In this document: positions 8,353 to 14,662 of the stretch, piece after piece
Layout of the letters: each line of letters starts with the position of its first letter
Numbering within the stretch: the first letter of the stretch is position 1
Source of the DNA: Cellvibrionales bacterium UBA4495
GTDB lineage: Bacteria; Pseudomonadota; Gammaproteobacteria; Pseudomonadales; Porticoccaceae
Direction: 5' to 3'
NCBI GenBank assembly: GCA_002388905.1
Contig: DGNJ01000082.1
Coordinates: 19,826 to 34,487, forward strand
Length of the DNA stretch: 14,662 bases
Notes under the pieces: generated by a model
Database searches by the model: none
Told to the model about the DNA's origin: nothing
The model's input: the letters and a program-made list of their open reading frames with translations, nothing else
Position numbers and translations under genes: made by a program

Positions 8353-8846
8353 GACGGTCCGCCCTCCCCCCGGCAGCCGGGACAGAGGCCCAGCAGTTCG
8401 ATATTCTGGGTTTCCATGAAAAAGCCCGCCCGGCGGGTGACATCCGAGAGGGCGCTGTCGACGCTGTCTGCACTCAGTTCGGCGGCAGTACCGCAGGCCC
8501 GGCAGATCATGATCAATTCACTGTGGCGGCTGCCCGGGAAGGGACAGCCGATATAGGCATTGAGGGAGGCCACCCGGTGAATCAGGCCCTGGTCGAGCAG
8601 GAACTCAATGCTGCGATAGACCGTCGGCGCCAGGGCTTTTCTGCCGGTGGCGGCGGGCAGCAGGTCGGCAATGGCGTAGGCGCCCAGAGGTCTGTGACTG
8701 GTCCAGATCAGGTGCAGTACCGCTTCCCGCAGGGGTGTGAGCCGGGCCCCCTGTTGGCTGCACAAGTCCCGGGCCCGGTCCAGGGCGGCATCGATACAGC
8801 GCTGGTGATTGTGGTCGTGGTAGGCGGCGCGGGAGTTGGTGAGCAT
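8349..8846 (-). CDS. zur: Zinc uptake regulator Zur (Fur family)
   Basis: Fur-family repressor of 165 residues that, with Zn2+ bound, shuts off zinc uptake genes. The N-terminal winged-helix DNA-binding domain contains [12 protein letters not shown] and the recognition segment [11 protein letters not shown]. The dimerisation domain has the structural zinc cysteines CRAC (Cys115, Cys118) and CPGC (Cys155, Cys158), and His90 and His108 among likely ligands. The start has GGAG six bases upstream on the minus strand. It is the first gene of zur-znuC-znuB and diverges from znuA, as np20/zur does in Pseudomonas. A Zur half-site over its own -10 suggests autoregulation. Zur is preferred over Fur because of the neighbours. 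Confidence 0.94.
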   Translation of the reverse strand: MLTNSRAAYHDHNHQRCIDAALDRARDLCSQQGARLTPLREAVLHLIWTSHRPLGAYAIADLLPAATGRKALAPTVYRSIEFLLDQGLIHRVASLNAYIGCPFPGSRHSELIMICRACGTAAELSADSVDSALSDVTRRAGFFMETQNIELLGLCPGCRGEGGPS

Positions 8847-8869
8847 GGCTGTCTCCGGCGGGCAAAAAC

Positions 8870-8883
8870 AGTATAATGTAACA
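8870..8883 (-). promoter_or_regulatory. Probable zur -10 with adjoining Zur half-site
   Basis: On the minus strand TATACT (8875-8870) is a good -10, placing the start near 8863, about 17 bases before the zur start codon. No strong -35 lies at 17 bp. Directly beside it, TGTAACA on + (8877-8883) is identical to one arm of the palindrome at 8983-8997; the other arm matches at only 3 of 7 positions. This fits a weak operator for zur-znuCB. Confidence 0.5.
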
Positions 8884-8982
8884 AAATGGGTGGCATGCCA
8901 ATGGGTGGCGCAGGAAATCGTTTGGTCCGCAAGGGTTCAAGGGCCCATATCCGGGACCCGAAAGCAAAGGTTTTTAATAAAG

Positions 8983-8997
8983 TGTTACATTGTAACA
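8983..8997. promoter_or_regulatory. Zur operator (perfect 7-1-7 palindrome)
   Basis: TGTTACA, one T, then TGTAACA: a perfect inverted repeat of 15 bp in an AT-rich patch 33 bp before the znuA start. Zur sites in gammaproteobacteria are palindromes of the GTTAT/ATAAC type, and the location in a zur/znuA divergent region is the expected one. Binding would block znuA transcription when zinc is plentiful. Confidence 0.8.
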
Positions 8998-9029
8998 ATA
9001 GTGTCAGGGGCGTTCGATCCATCCGGTGT

Positions 9030-9866
9030 ATGGGGCTGCTTTTATGGTTGTTTATGAGCGTCGCCGGCGCCGCCGAGACGCCCCGGGTGGTCGCCACCAT
9101 CCATCCCCTGGCCCTGCTGGTCGGCGACGTGGCCGGGGAGTCGGTGTCCCTGACGACGCTCCTCCCCCCCGGCACTGAACCACACCATGCCATGCTCGGT
9201 ATCCGCCAGCGACAGGTCCTCGCCGAGGCCGACCTGGTCTTCTGGGTGGGGCCGGATCTGGAGGCCTTCCTGGCCAAGACCCTCGCCCTGCGAAAAGACG
9301 AAGGCGTGTTGCGGGCCAGCGCCATAGTTGGCGAAACGAAAGCGCGGGTTCAGGGAGAGACCGATGCCCACCTGTGGCTTAATCCCGAAAACGGGCGAAG
9401 GCTCTACGACGCTTTGGCAGATTGGTTCAGCCAGCGATACCCCGCCATGGCCGCCACCATTCGGGACAGGCAGCGGGAATTCCACCGTCGTTTCGAGGAA
9501 ACCCTGGGTGACCTCCGTGACCAGTTCCCCGTTACCGGCAAGGGCTATATCGCCGACCACGATGCCTACCGACACTTCAGCGACTATTTCGATATTCCCT
9601 TTGTGGGTGCACTCACCGATAGCGCGGGCCTTTCGCTGGGTGCCCGCACACACGGGGAGCTGCGCCGGGCCCAAAATGCCGCCTGCGTGGTGGTGGAGGC
9701 CTCGGGTCCCTCACCCGGTGCGCGCAATATCGCCCGGCACCTGGGTATCGACACCGTGGTGGTGGACCCCATGGCCGTGGAGGTGGAGTCGGGCGCGACG
9801 GGGGGCGGGTACCTGGCGCTGCTGCGCCGGGTGGCTCAGGGCTTCCGGCAGTGCCTGGATGGCTAA
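9030..9866 (+). CDS. znuA: Zinc ABC transporter substrate-binding protein ZnuA
   Basis: Cluster A-I periplasmic zinc-binding protein, 278 residues from the chosen start. A short signal sequence (GLLLWLFMSVAGA-AE) is followed by VVATIHPLALLV. Candidate zinc ligands are His52 (PGTEPHH), His114 (DAHLWLNP) and His178 (YIADHDAY). The His- and Asp-rich loop usually found between the first two ligands in ZnuA is absent; residues 87-112 contain no histidine. The reading frame is open back to 8886, but that start would put the Zur palindrome inside the gene. ATG 9030 gives a proper leader peptide although it lacks a strong SD. A GTG at 8982 is a less likely alternative. It converges on thrB with 15 bp between them. 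Confidence 0.92.
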   Translation: MGLLLWLFMSVAGAAETPRVVATIHPLALLVGDVAGESVSLTTLLPPGTEPHHAMLGIRQRQVLAEADLVFWVGPDLEAFLAKTLALRKDEGVLRASAIVGETKARVQGETDAHLWLNPENGRRLYDALADWFSQRYPAMAATIRDRQREFHRRFEETLGDLRDQFPVTGKGYIADHDAYRHFSDYFDIPFVGALTDSAGLSLGARTHGELRRAQNAACVVVEASGPSPGARNIARHLGIDTVVVDPMAVEVESGATGGGYLALLRRVAQGFRQCLDG

Positions 9867-9881
9867 GGCCCGCTGTATATT

Positions 9882-10844
9882 TCAGTGGGGCAGGGGCGGA
9901 CAGCCAATCATCCGGGCCTGAAGCTTATCCCGGTATTCCCCCGGGTCCTTTTCAGCTTTTGCGGCGTTGCCATTGGCGGCTGGGTCCGCCAGCAGGCGCG
10001 AAACCCAGAAGCGCGTGGCGGCGAAACAGAGAATATCCTGCCAGTATTGTCGTTCCCGGCGGGTAAAGGGACGGTTGTGATGGTACGCGGTCAGCAGGGC
10101 GTCGAGGCGGTTCCTGTCCATGTCGCCGTCGGCATTGCTGCACCAGTCGTTGGCGACAATGGCCACATCCAGCAACAGCCAGTCGGAGCAGGCCTGGTAA
10201 AAATCAATAACGCCGGTCAGAACCTCCTCCCGGAACAGGGCATTATCCCGGAAAAGATCCCCGTGAATGGCGCCCAGGGGCAGTTCGGGATCCGCTTCGC
10301 AGACCCGGCGGTAGCGCTCTGTCTGTTCGCCGAGAAGGGCGTATTCGCCGGGCGCAAGGCGGGGTTCGAGCAGCCCCCGGGCTTCGTTGAGCCAGAGCAG
10401 GCCCCGGGGATTGGTGCTGGCAAGCCCCAGGTTGTCGCCAGCCAGGTGGGCCCGGGCCAGGAAGTCGCCAATAATCTCACAATGGCAGGCATCCACGTGC
10501 TCGACGGACCGTCCATCCACCCGGGGAAAGACCAGGGCCTGCCTGCCCGCCAGGGAATGAATGGCCTCGCCGGCCCGGTTCTCCAGGGGCGCGGGCACCG
10601 GCAGGCCCGTTCGGCACAGGTGCCGGGTCAGGGCGGCGGCAAAGCGGACCCGCTCCGACGAATAGTCTTCCACAAGGGTCAGCACATAGTCCGCCGGCGC
10701 ACCTTCGTGGCGTCGGGCGGTAAAAAAGTAGGTGGTGTTTTCAATGCCCTGGGGAACCGGCTCCAGCGGCGACAGCGCATCAAGGCCCAGTTCGGCGGCG
10801 AGGGGACGGAACTGTTCTGCTGCGACTCGGGTGTAGACAGCCAT
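9882..10844 (-). CDS. thrB: Homoserine kinase type II (ThrB)
   Basis: Homoserine kinase of the aminoglycoside-phosphotransferase-like fold, 320 residues, the usual length. It phosphorylates homoserine on the route to threonine, in the cytoplasm. The N-lobe has the family start (VYTRVAAEQF) and PQGIENTTYFF. The catalytic loop is HGDLFRDN (194-201), and the metal-binding aspartate is Asp214 in GVIDF, followed by LLLDVAI. The ATG at 10844 has GGAGG seven bases upstream on the minus strand. It is unrelated to the GHMP-type ThrB of E. coli. A thrB of this type next to polA is also the Pseudomonas arrangement. It diverges from polA across about 105 bp. Confidence 0.92.
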   Translation of the reverse strand: MAVYTRVAAEQFRPLAAELGLDALSPLEPVPQGIENTTYFFTARRHEGAPADYVLTLVEDYSSERVRFAAALTRHLCRTGLPVPAPLENRAGEAIHSLAGRQALVFPRVDGRSVEHVDACHCEIIGDFLARAHLAGDNLGLASTNPRGLLWLNEARGLLEPRLAPGEYALLGEQTERYRRVCEADPELPLGAIHGDLFRDNALFREEVLTGVIDFYQACSDWLLLDVAIVANDWCSNADGDMDRNRLDALLTAYHHNRPFTRRERQYWQDILCFAATRFWVSRLLADPAANGNAAKAEKDPGEYRDKLQARMIGCPPLPH

Positions 10845-10892
10845 GGGCGTGCCTCCGCTTTTACCCCAAGCCTACCCCGGCGCCATGGCAAA

Positions 10893-10921
10893 TTAAAGGC
10901 TGGCGGGCAATGGTGTATCCT
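10893..10921 (+). promoter_or_regulatory. Possible sigma-70 promoter for polA
   Basis: TTAAAG (10893-10898), a 17-bp spacer, then TATCCT (10916-10921). The start would fall near 10928, about 22 bases before the polA ATG, with AGGAT (10940-10944) as the SD. Both hexamers are partial matches, so this is tentative. Confidence 0.35.
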
Positions 10922-10949
10922 AATTGACTGAATGAACACAGGATGATTC

Positions 10950-13664
10950 ATGAGTAAAACACAGCCACCCCTGGTCCTGGTAGACGGTTCCTCCTATCTG
11001 TACCGGGCCTTCCACGCACTGCCACCCCTGACCACTTCCAGTGGGCAACCCACCGGTGCCGTGAAGGGAGTGATTTCGATGATCAAGCGGCTGCTCAAGG
11101 ACTATCCCGACAGTCCCGTGGTGGTGGTCTTCGATGCCAGGGGCAAGACGTTCCGGGACGAATTGTTCGAAGAGTACAAAGCGCATCGACCGCCGATGCC
11201 CGACGACCTGAGCGCCCAGGTGGAGCCTATCCACGCGATTGTCCGCGCCATGGGCCTGCCCCTGCTCATTGAGGAAGGTGTGGAAGCCGACGACGTGATC
11301 GGTACCCTGGCGCGCCACTCGGCCGGCCGTGGCCGGGATGTGGTGGTATCCACCGGTGACAAGGACATGGCCCAGCTGGTGGACAGGCATATCAGCCTGG
11401 TCAACACCATGACCGACACTCACCTGGACGAGGGTGGCGTCGAGGAAAAATTCGGGGTGCCGCCCCGCCTGATTATCGATCTGCTCGCCCTGGTCGGGGA
11501 CAAGTCCGACAACATTCCCGGCGTGCCCGGTGTGGGGGAAAAGACGGCCCTGGCCCTGCTGCAGGGCATCGGCGGGCTTGAAGACATTTACGATAACCTG
11601 GAAGACGTGAGGGAACTGGGCTTTCGCGGCGCGAAGAAAATGCCCGAAAAACTCGCGGAGCACCGGGAGCAGGCTGAACTGTCCTACCGGCTCGCCACCA
11701 TCAGTACCGATCTGGATATCGAGGTTGGTGAGGACTCGCTAAAGCTCAATGAGCCGGATGTGAAAACCCTGCTTGAATGGTATCGCGACCTGGAGTTCAA
11801 GGCCTGGACCGAGGAGCTGCTCGACCAGGCTGAAAGCCCTGGCGAATCATCGACCGAGCGCGACTACCAGACAGTGCTCACCCGGGAGGCTTTCGAGGGC
11901 TGGCTGGAAAAGCTGAAAAAAGCGGATCTCTTCGCCTTCGACACCGAGACCACCAGCCTCAATTACATGGAAGCCGACCTGGTGGGCGTTTCCTTTGCGG
12001 TAACCCCGGGTGAGGCGGCCTATGTGCCTCTGGCCCATGACTACCTGGGTGTACCGGAGCAACTGGACATGGCCTGGGTCATGGACCAGCTCAAGCCCCT
12101 GCTCGAAGACCCCGGGCGGGCCAAGGTGGGTCAGAACCTCAAATACGACATGAGTGTGCTGGCCCGGGCCGGTGTGACGCTGCGCGGTGTGCGCTTCGAT
12201 ACCATGCTCGAATCCTATGTCCTCAATGCCACAGCCAGCCGTCACGATATGGACACCCTCGCCCTCAAACACCTGGGTGAAAAGACCATCCATTACGAGG
12301 ATATTGCCGGCAAGGGGGCCGGGCAGCTTACTTTCGACCAGATCGACCTGGAGCAGGCATCCCCCTACGCGGCCGAAGATGCCGACATCACCCTGCGCTT
12401 GCATGACAAGCTCTGGCCCCAGGTAAAGGATATAGAGAGTATCCGCACCGTGTTCGAGGAGATCGAGATGCCCCTGGTGCCCGTGCTCTCGCAAATCGAG
12501 CGCAACGGTGCCCTGCTCAATGCCGACCTGCTCCACAAACAGAGCCACGAGATGAGCCGGCGCATCGCCGAGCTTGAGGAAGAGGCCTACGAACTGGCGG
12601 GCGAGGAATTCAACCTGGCCTCGCCCCGACAGTTGGGGCAGATCCTGTTCGAGAAGCTGGAAATCCCGGTGATCAAGAAGACCCCTTCCGGGGCGCCGTC
12701 CACCAGGGAGGAAGTGCTTCAGGAGCTGGCACTGGACTATCCGCTGCCCAAGCTGCTCCTGGAGCACCGGGGGCTGGCCAAGCTCAAATCCACCTACACC
12801 GACAAATTGCCCCGCATGATCAACCCGGAGACCGGCCGGGTCCACACCTCCTACCACCAGGCGGGCACTGCCACCGGGCGCCTGTCGTCCTCGGATCCCA
12901 ACCTCCAGAACATACCCGTGCGCACGCCGGAGGGGCGGCGCATACGCGAGGCATTTATCGCCGAAAAGGGCGCCAGAATACTGGCGGCGGACTATTCCCA
13001 GATCGAGTTGCGCATCATGGCTCACCTTTCCGGTGACAAAGGCCTTCTGGATGCCTTCGGCGAGGGGCTCGACATCCACAGGGCCACGGCCGCCGAGGTC
13101 TTCGACACGCCCCTGGACGACGTCACCCCGGAGCAGCGGCGCAGCGCCAAGGCCATCAATTTCGGGCTGATCTACGGCATGTCGGCCTACGGGCTCGGTC
13201 GCCAGCTCCGCATCGGCCGCAACCAGGCCCAGGAATATATCGACCTTTATTTCGGGCGCTACCCGGGTGTCGCCCGGTACATGGACAATATTCGTGCCTC
13301 GGCGCGGGAGCGGGGTTACGTGGAGACGCTATTCGGGCGGCGCCTGTACGTGCCCGAGATCAATGCCGGCAACGGCCAGCGGCGCCAGGCCGCCGAGCGG
13401 ACTGCCATCAATGCACCCATGCAGGGCACCGCCGCCGACGTGATCAAAAAAGCGATGATCGCGGTGGCGGACTGGCTGGAGAAAGAAAAGCTGGCCACCC
13501 GGATGATCATGCAGGTGCACGACGAACTGATTTTCGAGGTACCTGAACAGGAGGTGGACCGGGTGAAAAGCGCCGTCGCCCGGCGCATGGAAAAAGCCGC
13601 CAGCCTGGATGTCCCCCTGGTGGTGGATGTGGGAATCGGCGACAACTGGGAGCAGGCCCATTAA
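10950..13664 (+). CDS. polA: DNA polymerase I
   Basis: DNA polymerase I, 904 residues, complete, used in Okazaki fragment maturation and repair. Three domains are in order. The 5' nuclease (about 1-295) has [32 protein letters not shown] and [18 protein letters not shown]. The 3'-5' proofreading exonuclease (about 310-495) keeps its acidic residues Asp331 and Glu333 (DTETTSL), Asp400 (LKYDMSVL) and Asp477 (YAAED), so proofreading should be active. The polymerase domain has motif A at Asp681 (DYSQIELR), motif B at 730-741 ([12 protein letters not shown], with Phe738) and motif C His857-Asp858-Glu859. AGGAT five bases upstream supports the start. It converges on engB across the small-RNA region. 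Confidence 0.98.
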   Translation: MSKTQPPLVLVDGSSYLYRAFHALPPLTTSSGQPTGAVKGVISMIKRLLKDYPDSPVVVVFDARGKTFRDELFEEYKAHRPPMPDDLSAQVEPIHAIVRAMGLPLLIEEGVEADDVIGTLARHSAGRGRDVVVSTGDKDMAQLVDRHISLVNTMTDTHLDEGGVEEKFGVPPRLIIDLLALVGDKSDNIPGVPGVGEKTALALLQGIGGLEDIYDNLEDVRELGFRGAKKMPEKLAEHREQAELSYRLATISTDLDIEVGEDSLKLNEPDVKTLLEWYRDLEFKAWTEELLDQAESPGESSTERDYQTVLTREAFEGWLEKLKKADLFAFDTETTSLNYMEADLVGVSFAVTPGEAAYVPLAHDYLGVPEQLDMAWVMDQLKPLLEDPGRAKVGQNLKYDMSVLARAGVTLRGVRFDTMLESYVLNATASRHDMDTLALKHLGEKTIHYEDIAGKGAGQLTFDQIDLEQASPYAAEDADITLRLHDKLWPQVKDIESIRTVFEEIEMPLVPVLSQIERNGALLNADLLHKQSHEMSRRIAELEEEAYELAGEEFNLASPRQLGQILFEKLEIPVIKKTPSGAPSTREEVLQELALDYPLPKLLLEHRGLAKLKSTYTDKLPRMINPETGRVHTSYHQAGTATGRLSSSDPNLQNIPVRTPEGRRIREAFIAEKGARILAADYSQIELRIMAHLSGDKGLLDAFGEGLDIHRATAAEVFDTPLDDVTPEQRRSAKAINFGLIYGMSAYGLGRQLRIGRNQAQEYIDLYFGRYPGVARYMDNIRASARERGYVETLFGRRLYVPEINAGNGQRRQAAERTAINAPMQGTAADVIKKAMIAVADWLEKEKLATRMIMQVHDELIFEVPEQEVDRVKSAVARRMEKAASLDVPLVVDVGIGDNWEQAH

Positions 13665-13704
13665 CCCGTCGTTAACCTGTTGATTTAAAGATGCTTTTTT
13701 CATT

Positions 13705-13741
13705 TTCCCCGGGGCTGGCATTTTTTTGCCGTGCCGGGGAA
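13705..13741 (+). other. Inverted repeat after polA, overlapping the sRNA1 -35
   Basis: TTCCCCGG (13705-13712) pairs perfectly with CCGGGGAA (13734-13741), and inside it GGCA (13717-13720) pairs with TGCC (13727-13730) around a loop of six T. It lies 40 bp after the polA stop. There is no T tract after it, so it is not a classic terminator, though it may protect the polA mRNA 3' end. Its last bases form the start of the GAACTT element at 13739. Confidence 0.55.
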
Positions 13742-13764
13742 CTTCTGCCGTACCCCCTGTCTAA
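13739..13764 (+). promoter_or_regulatory. Sigma-E/AlgU-like promoter for sRNA1
   Basis: GAACTT (13739-13744), 15 bp, TCTAA (13760-13764). The sigma-E/AlgU consensus is GAACTT, 16-17 bp, TCTGA, so the -35 is perfect, the -10 is one base off and the spacer is one short. The start would be near 13770, right where a stem-loop begins. Pseudomonas ErsA, at this locus, depends on AlgU (sigma-22). Confidence 0.6.
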
Positions 13765-13770
13765 TTTAAT

Positions 13771-13888
13771 GGCACGCGGTGGTTGAAGTTCTCCCGGCCA
13801 TCCGTGCTTGCAAAGAGCTTGTTTCCCCAAGTAGAGCAAATATGCCCTGGCCGACCTCTCCCTCTCCCTTAGGCCAGGGCTTTTTTTT
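13771..13888 (+). ncRNA. Candidate Spot 42/ErsA-locus small RNA (sRNA1)
   Basis: About 118 nt between polA and engB, on the polA strand, the position of spf (Spot 42) in enterobacteria and ersA in Pseudomonas. Three structures are visible. A 5' stem-loop pairs 13772-13782 with 13798-13807, ten pairs with one bulge, around the loop TTGAAGTTCTCCCGG. A small hairpin CTTG-TTTCCC-CAAG follows at about 13818-13831. A terminator stem of nine perfect pairs (13844-13852 with 13872-13880) carries a 19-base loop rich in C and U (CCTCTCCCTCTCCC) and is followed by eight T. The CU-rich loops resemble anti-Shine-Dalgarno seeds of Hfq-dependent RNAs. Assignment to the ErsA family rests on position, promoter type and size (ErsA is about 132 nt), not on an alignment. 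Confidence 0.75.
13844..13888 (+). terminator. Intrinsic terminator of sRNA1
   Basis: GCCCTGGCC (13844-13852) and GGCCAGGGC (13872-13880) form nine perfect pairs, followed by eight T (13881-13888). The loop is unusually long, 19 bases, and almost entirely pyrimidine, so it may double as a target-pairing site. Confidence 0.88.
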
Positions 13889-13927
13889 GGTCTCCAGAAA
13901 AAATTTTCAGATTTTTATGCCTGGCCT

Positions 13928-13955
13928 GAAACTTTTGCCGATCCGGCCAGTCATA
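13928..13955 (+). promoter_or_regulatory. Possible sigma-E/AlgU-like promoter for sRNA2
   Basis: GAAACTT (13928-13934), 16 bp, TCATA (13951-13955). Compared with GGAACTT and TCTGA/TCAAA each element has one or two mismatches and the spacing is ideal. The start would be near 13961, the first base of a stem-loop. An A/T-rich tract (13898-13917) just upstream could act as an UP element. Confidence 0.45.
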
Positions 13956-13960
13956 GATAG

Positions 13961-14067
13961 CACATGAAGTCTCCCTCTTCGTTGTGAGCAAAGACCGGGA
14001 ATCCCCTTCCCCTCTTGGTAAAACCCGGTCGACTTATTGCCGGCGCACTATGCGCCGGTTTTTTTTT
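13961..14067 (+). ncRNA. Second candidate small RNA in tandem (sRNA2)
   Basis: About 107 nt, between the sRNA1 terminator and engB, on +. A 5' stem-loop pairs CACA with TGTG (13961-13964, 13983-13986) and GAAG with CTTC (13966-13969, 13977-13980), leaving the loop TCTCCCT. A second stem pairs GACCGGG (13993-13999) with CCCGGTC (14024-14030) around a 24-base loop containing CCCCTTCCCCTC. A strong terminator follows. It shares TGAAGT(T)CTCCC and GCAAAGA, in the same order, with sRNA1. It has no convincing open reading frame: frames here run through the terminator. It could be a duplicate of sRNA1 or an unrelated RNA; a processed fragment of a longer transcript is also possible. Confidence 0.65.
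14040..14067 (+). terminator. Intrinsic terminator of sRNA2
   Basis: CCGGCGCA (14040-14047), loop CTA, TGCGCCGG (14051-14058), then nine T (14059-14067). It is oriented for + transcription; on the minus strand the 3' flank is not T-rich, so it is not the engB terminator. It ends 14 bp before the engB stop. Confidence 0.92.
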
Positions 14068-14081
14068 GTCCGGAATTTTTA

Positions 14082-14662
14082 TCAGTCGCACAGCCAGTGG
14101 TTAAGGACAGCCTCCAGATCGTCCAGGCCGGTCTTTTTCAGGGCCGAAAATGTCTGCAGGGTGATATTGTCCAGTCCCGCCTGGGCGATCTCCCGCTCGA
14201 CGGCCATCAGGGTGTCCTTGGCCGGACCGCGCTTGAACTTGTCGGCCTTGGTGAGGAGGATGTGTACCGGTAACCGGGCGTGCGAGGCCCACTTGAGCAT
14301 CTGCCAGTCGTAATCCCGCAGGGGGTGACGGATGTCCATCACCAGGACGAGCAGGCGAAGAGACTGGCGGTGCTGGAGATAATCCGCCAGGTTCCGCTCC
14401 CAGTCCACCTTGACGGCCCGGGAGACTTTTGCATAGCCGTAGCCGGGCAGATCCACCAGCCGGAGTTGCTCGTCGAGACTGAAAAAATTGATAAGTTGGG
14501 TGCGCCCCGGTGTCTTACTGATTCTTGCCAGCTTGGACTGGCGGGTAAGCACGTTGATGGCACTGGATTTGCCGGCGTTGGACCGTCCCGCGAAGGCCAC
14601 TTCCATGCCGGTGTCGCCGGGACACTGGGGCAGGGTCTGGGCGCTTTGCAGGAAGCGGGCGT
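14082..14662 (-). CDS. engB: Ribosome biogenesis GTPase EngB/YsxC (5' end missing)
   Basis: EngB (YihA/YsxC) GTPase, needed for assembly of the large ribosomal subunit. The frame is open to the window edge; codons before the internal ATG at 14606 read [18 protein letters not shown] and match the family N terminus, so that ATG is not the start and perhaps 10-25 residues lie outside. Motifs visible are G1 GRSNAGKSS, the G2 region [12 protein letters not shown]3 DLPGYG and G4 TKAD. It converges on polA across the small-RNA region, as yihA does in E. coli. No minus-strand terminator is evident after its stop, so engB mRNA may run antisense to sRNA2. Confidence 0.96.
   Translation of the reverse strand, partial: ARFLQSAQTLPQCPGDTGMEVAFAGRSNAGKSSAINVLTRQSKLARISKTPGRTQLINFFSLDEQLRLVDLPGYGYAKVSRAVKVDWERNLADYLQHRQSLRLLVLVMDIRHPLRDYDWQMLKWASHARLPVHILLTKADKFKRGPAKDTLMAVEREIAQAGLDNITLQTFSALKKTGLDDLEAVLNHWLCD

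Noticed and set aside
8891..8900. TGGCATGCCA palindrome between zur and znuA
   Set aside because: A 10-bp self-complementary word with no match to the Zur arms and no partner site; probably chance.
8886..9029. N-terminal extension of znuA from ATG 8886
   Set aside because: It would put the Zur palindrome inside the gene and a charged, non-signal stretch before the leader peptide. The ATG at 9030 gives a normal secreted protein.
11847..13079. 410-codon minus-strand frame inside polA
   Set aside because: Antisense to the exonuclease and polymerase domains of an intact polA; no family resemblance.
13779..13967. Possible 62-residue peptide in the polA-engB gap
   Set aside because: It would read straight through the strong sRNA1 terminator, has no SD and no recognisable pattern. 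The RNA structure explains the region better.
13984..14313. 109-codon + frame over sRNA2 and the engB 3' end
   Set aside because: It crosses the sRNA2 terminator and is mostly antisense to engB.

Overview
The window reads as chromosomal DNA from a GC-rich gammaproteobacterium related to the Pseudomonas, Marinobacter and Cellvibrionales groups. The evidence is the gene order. The aa3-type cytochrome c oxidase block (coxA-ctaG-coxC, DUF2909, SURF1, a CxxxC membrane protein, ctaA, ctaB, SCO) and the block znuB-znuC-zur / znuA / thrB / polA / engB match, gene for gene in most places, two blocks that lie on either side of oriC in Pseudomonas. I see no insertion sequence, phage gene, CRISPR array, tRNA or rRNA.

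Layout. Bases 1-2346 hold the 3' end of coxA, the CuB assembly factor ctaG (Cox11) and coxC, all on +. A small DUF2909 membrane protein follows on - (2404-2664). Bases 2720-6799 (+) carry the assembly and heme a synthesis genes: SURF1, a thioredoxin-like CxxxC protein, ctaA (heme A synthase), ctaB (heme O synthase) and an SCO copper chaperone. These genes make the heme a and load the copper needed by the oxidase encoded upstream.

Bases 6803-9866 are a zinc-uptake locus. On - is the zur-znuC-znuB operon with 4-bp start/stop overlaps; diverging on + is znuA. The region between zur and znuA contains a perfect 7-1-7 palindrome that I read as the Zur operator, and a matching half-site over the probable zur -10. 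Homoserine kinase (thrB, -) and DNA polymerase I (polA, +) then diverge from each other. engB (-) enters from the right edge, without its N terminus.

The most interesting part is the 417-bp gap between the convergent polA and engB genes. It is where enterobacteria encode Spot 42 and Pseudomonas encodes ErsA. Here it appears to hold two tandem small RNAs on +, about 13771-13888 and 13961-14067. Each has a sigma-E/AlgU-like promoter just upstream, a 5' stem-loop that begins at the predicted start, CU-rich single-stranded loops that look like anti-Shine-Dalgarno sequence, and a strong intrinsic terminator. The two share short motifs that suggest an old duplication. Both 5' loops are also complementary to the same short site next to the ctaG ribosome binding site in this window.
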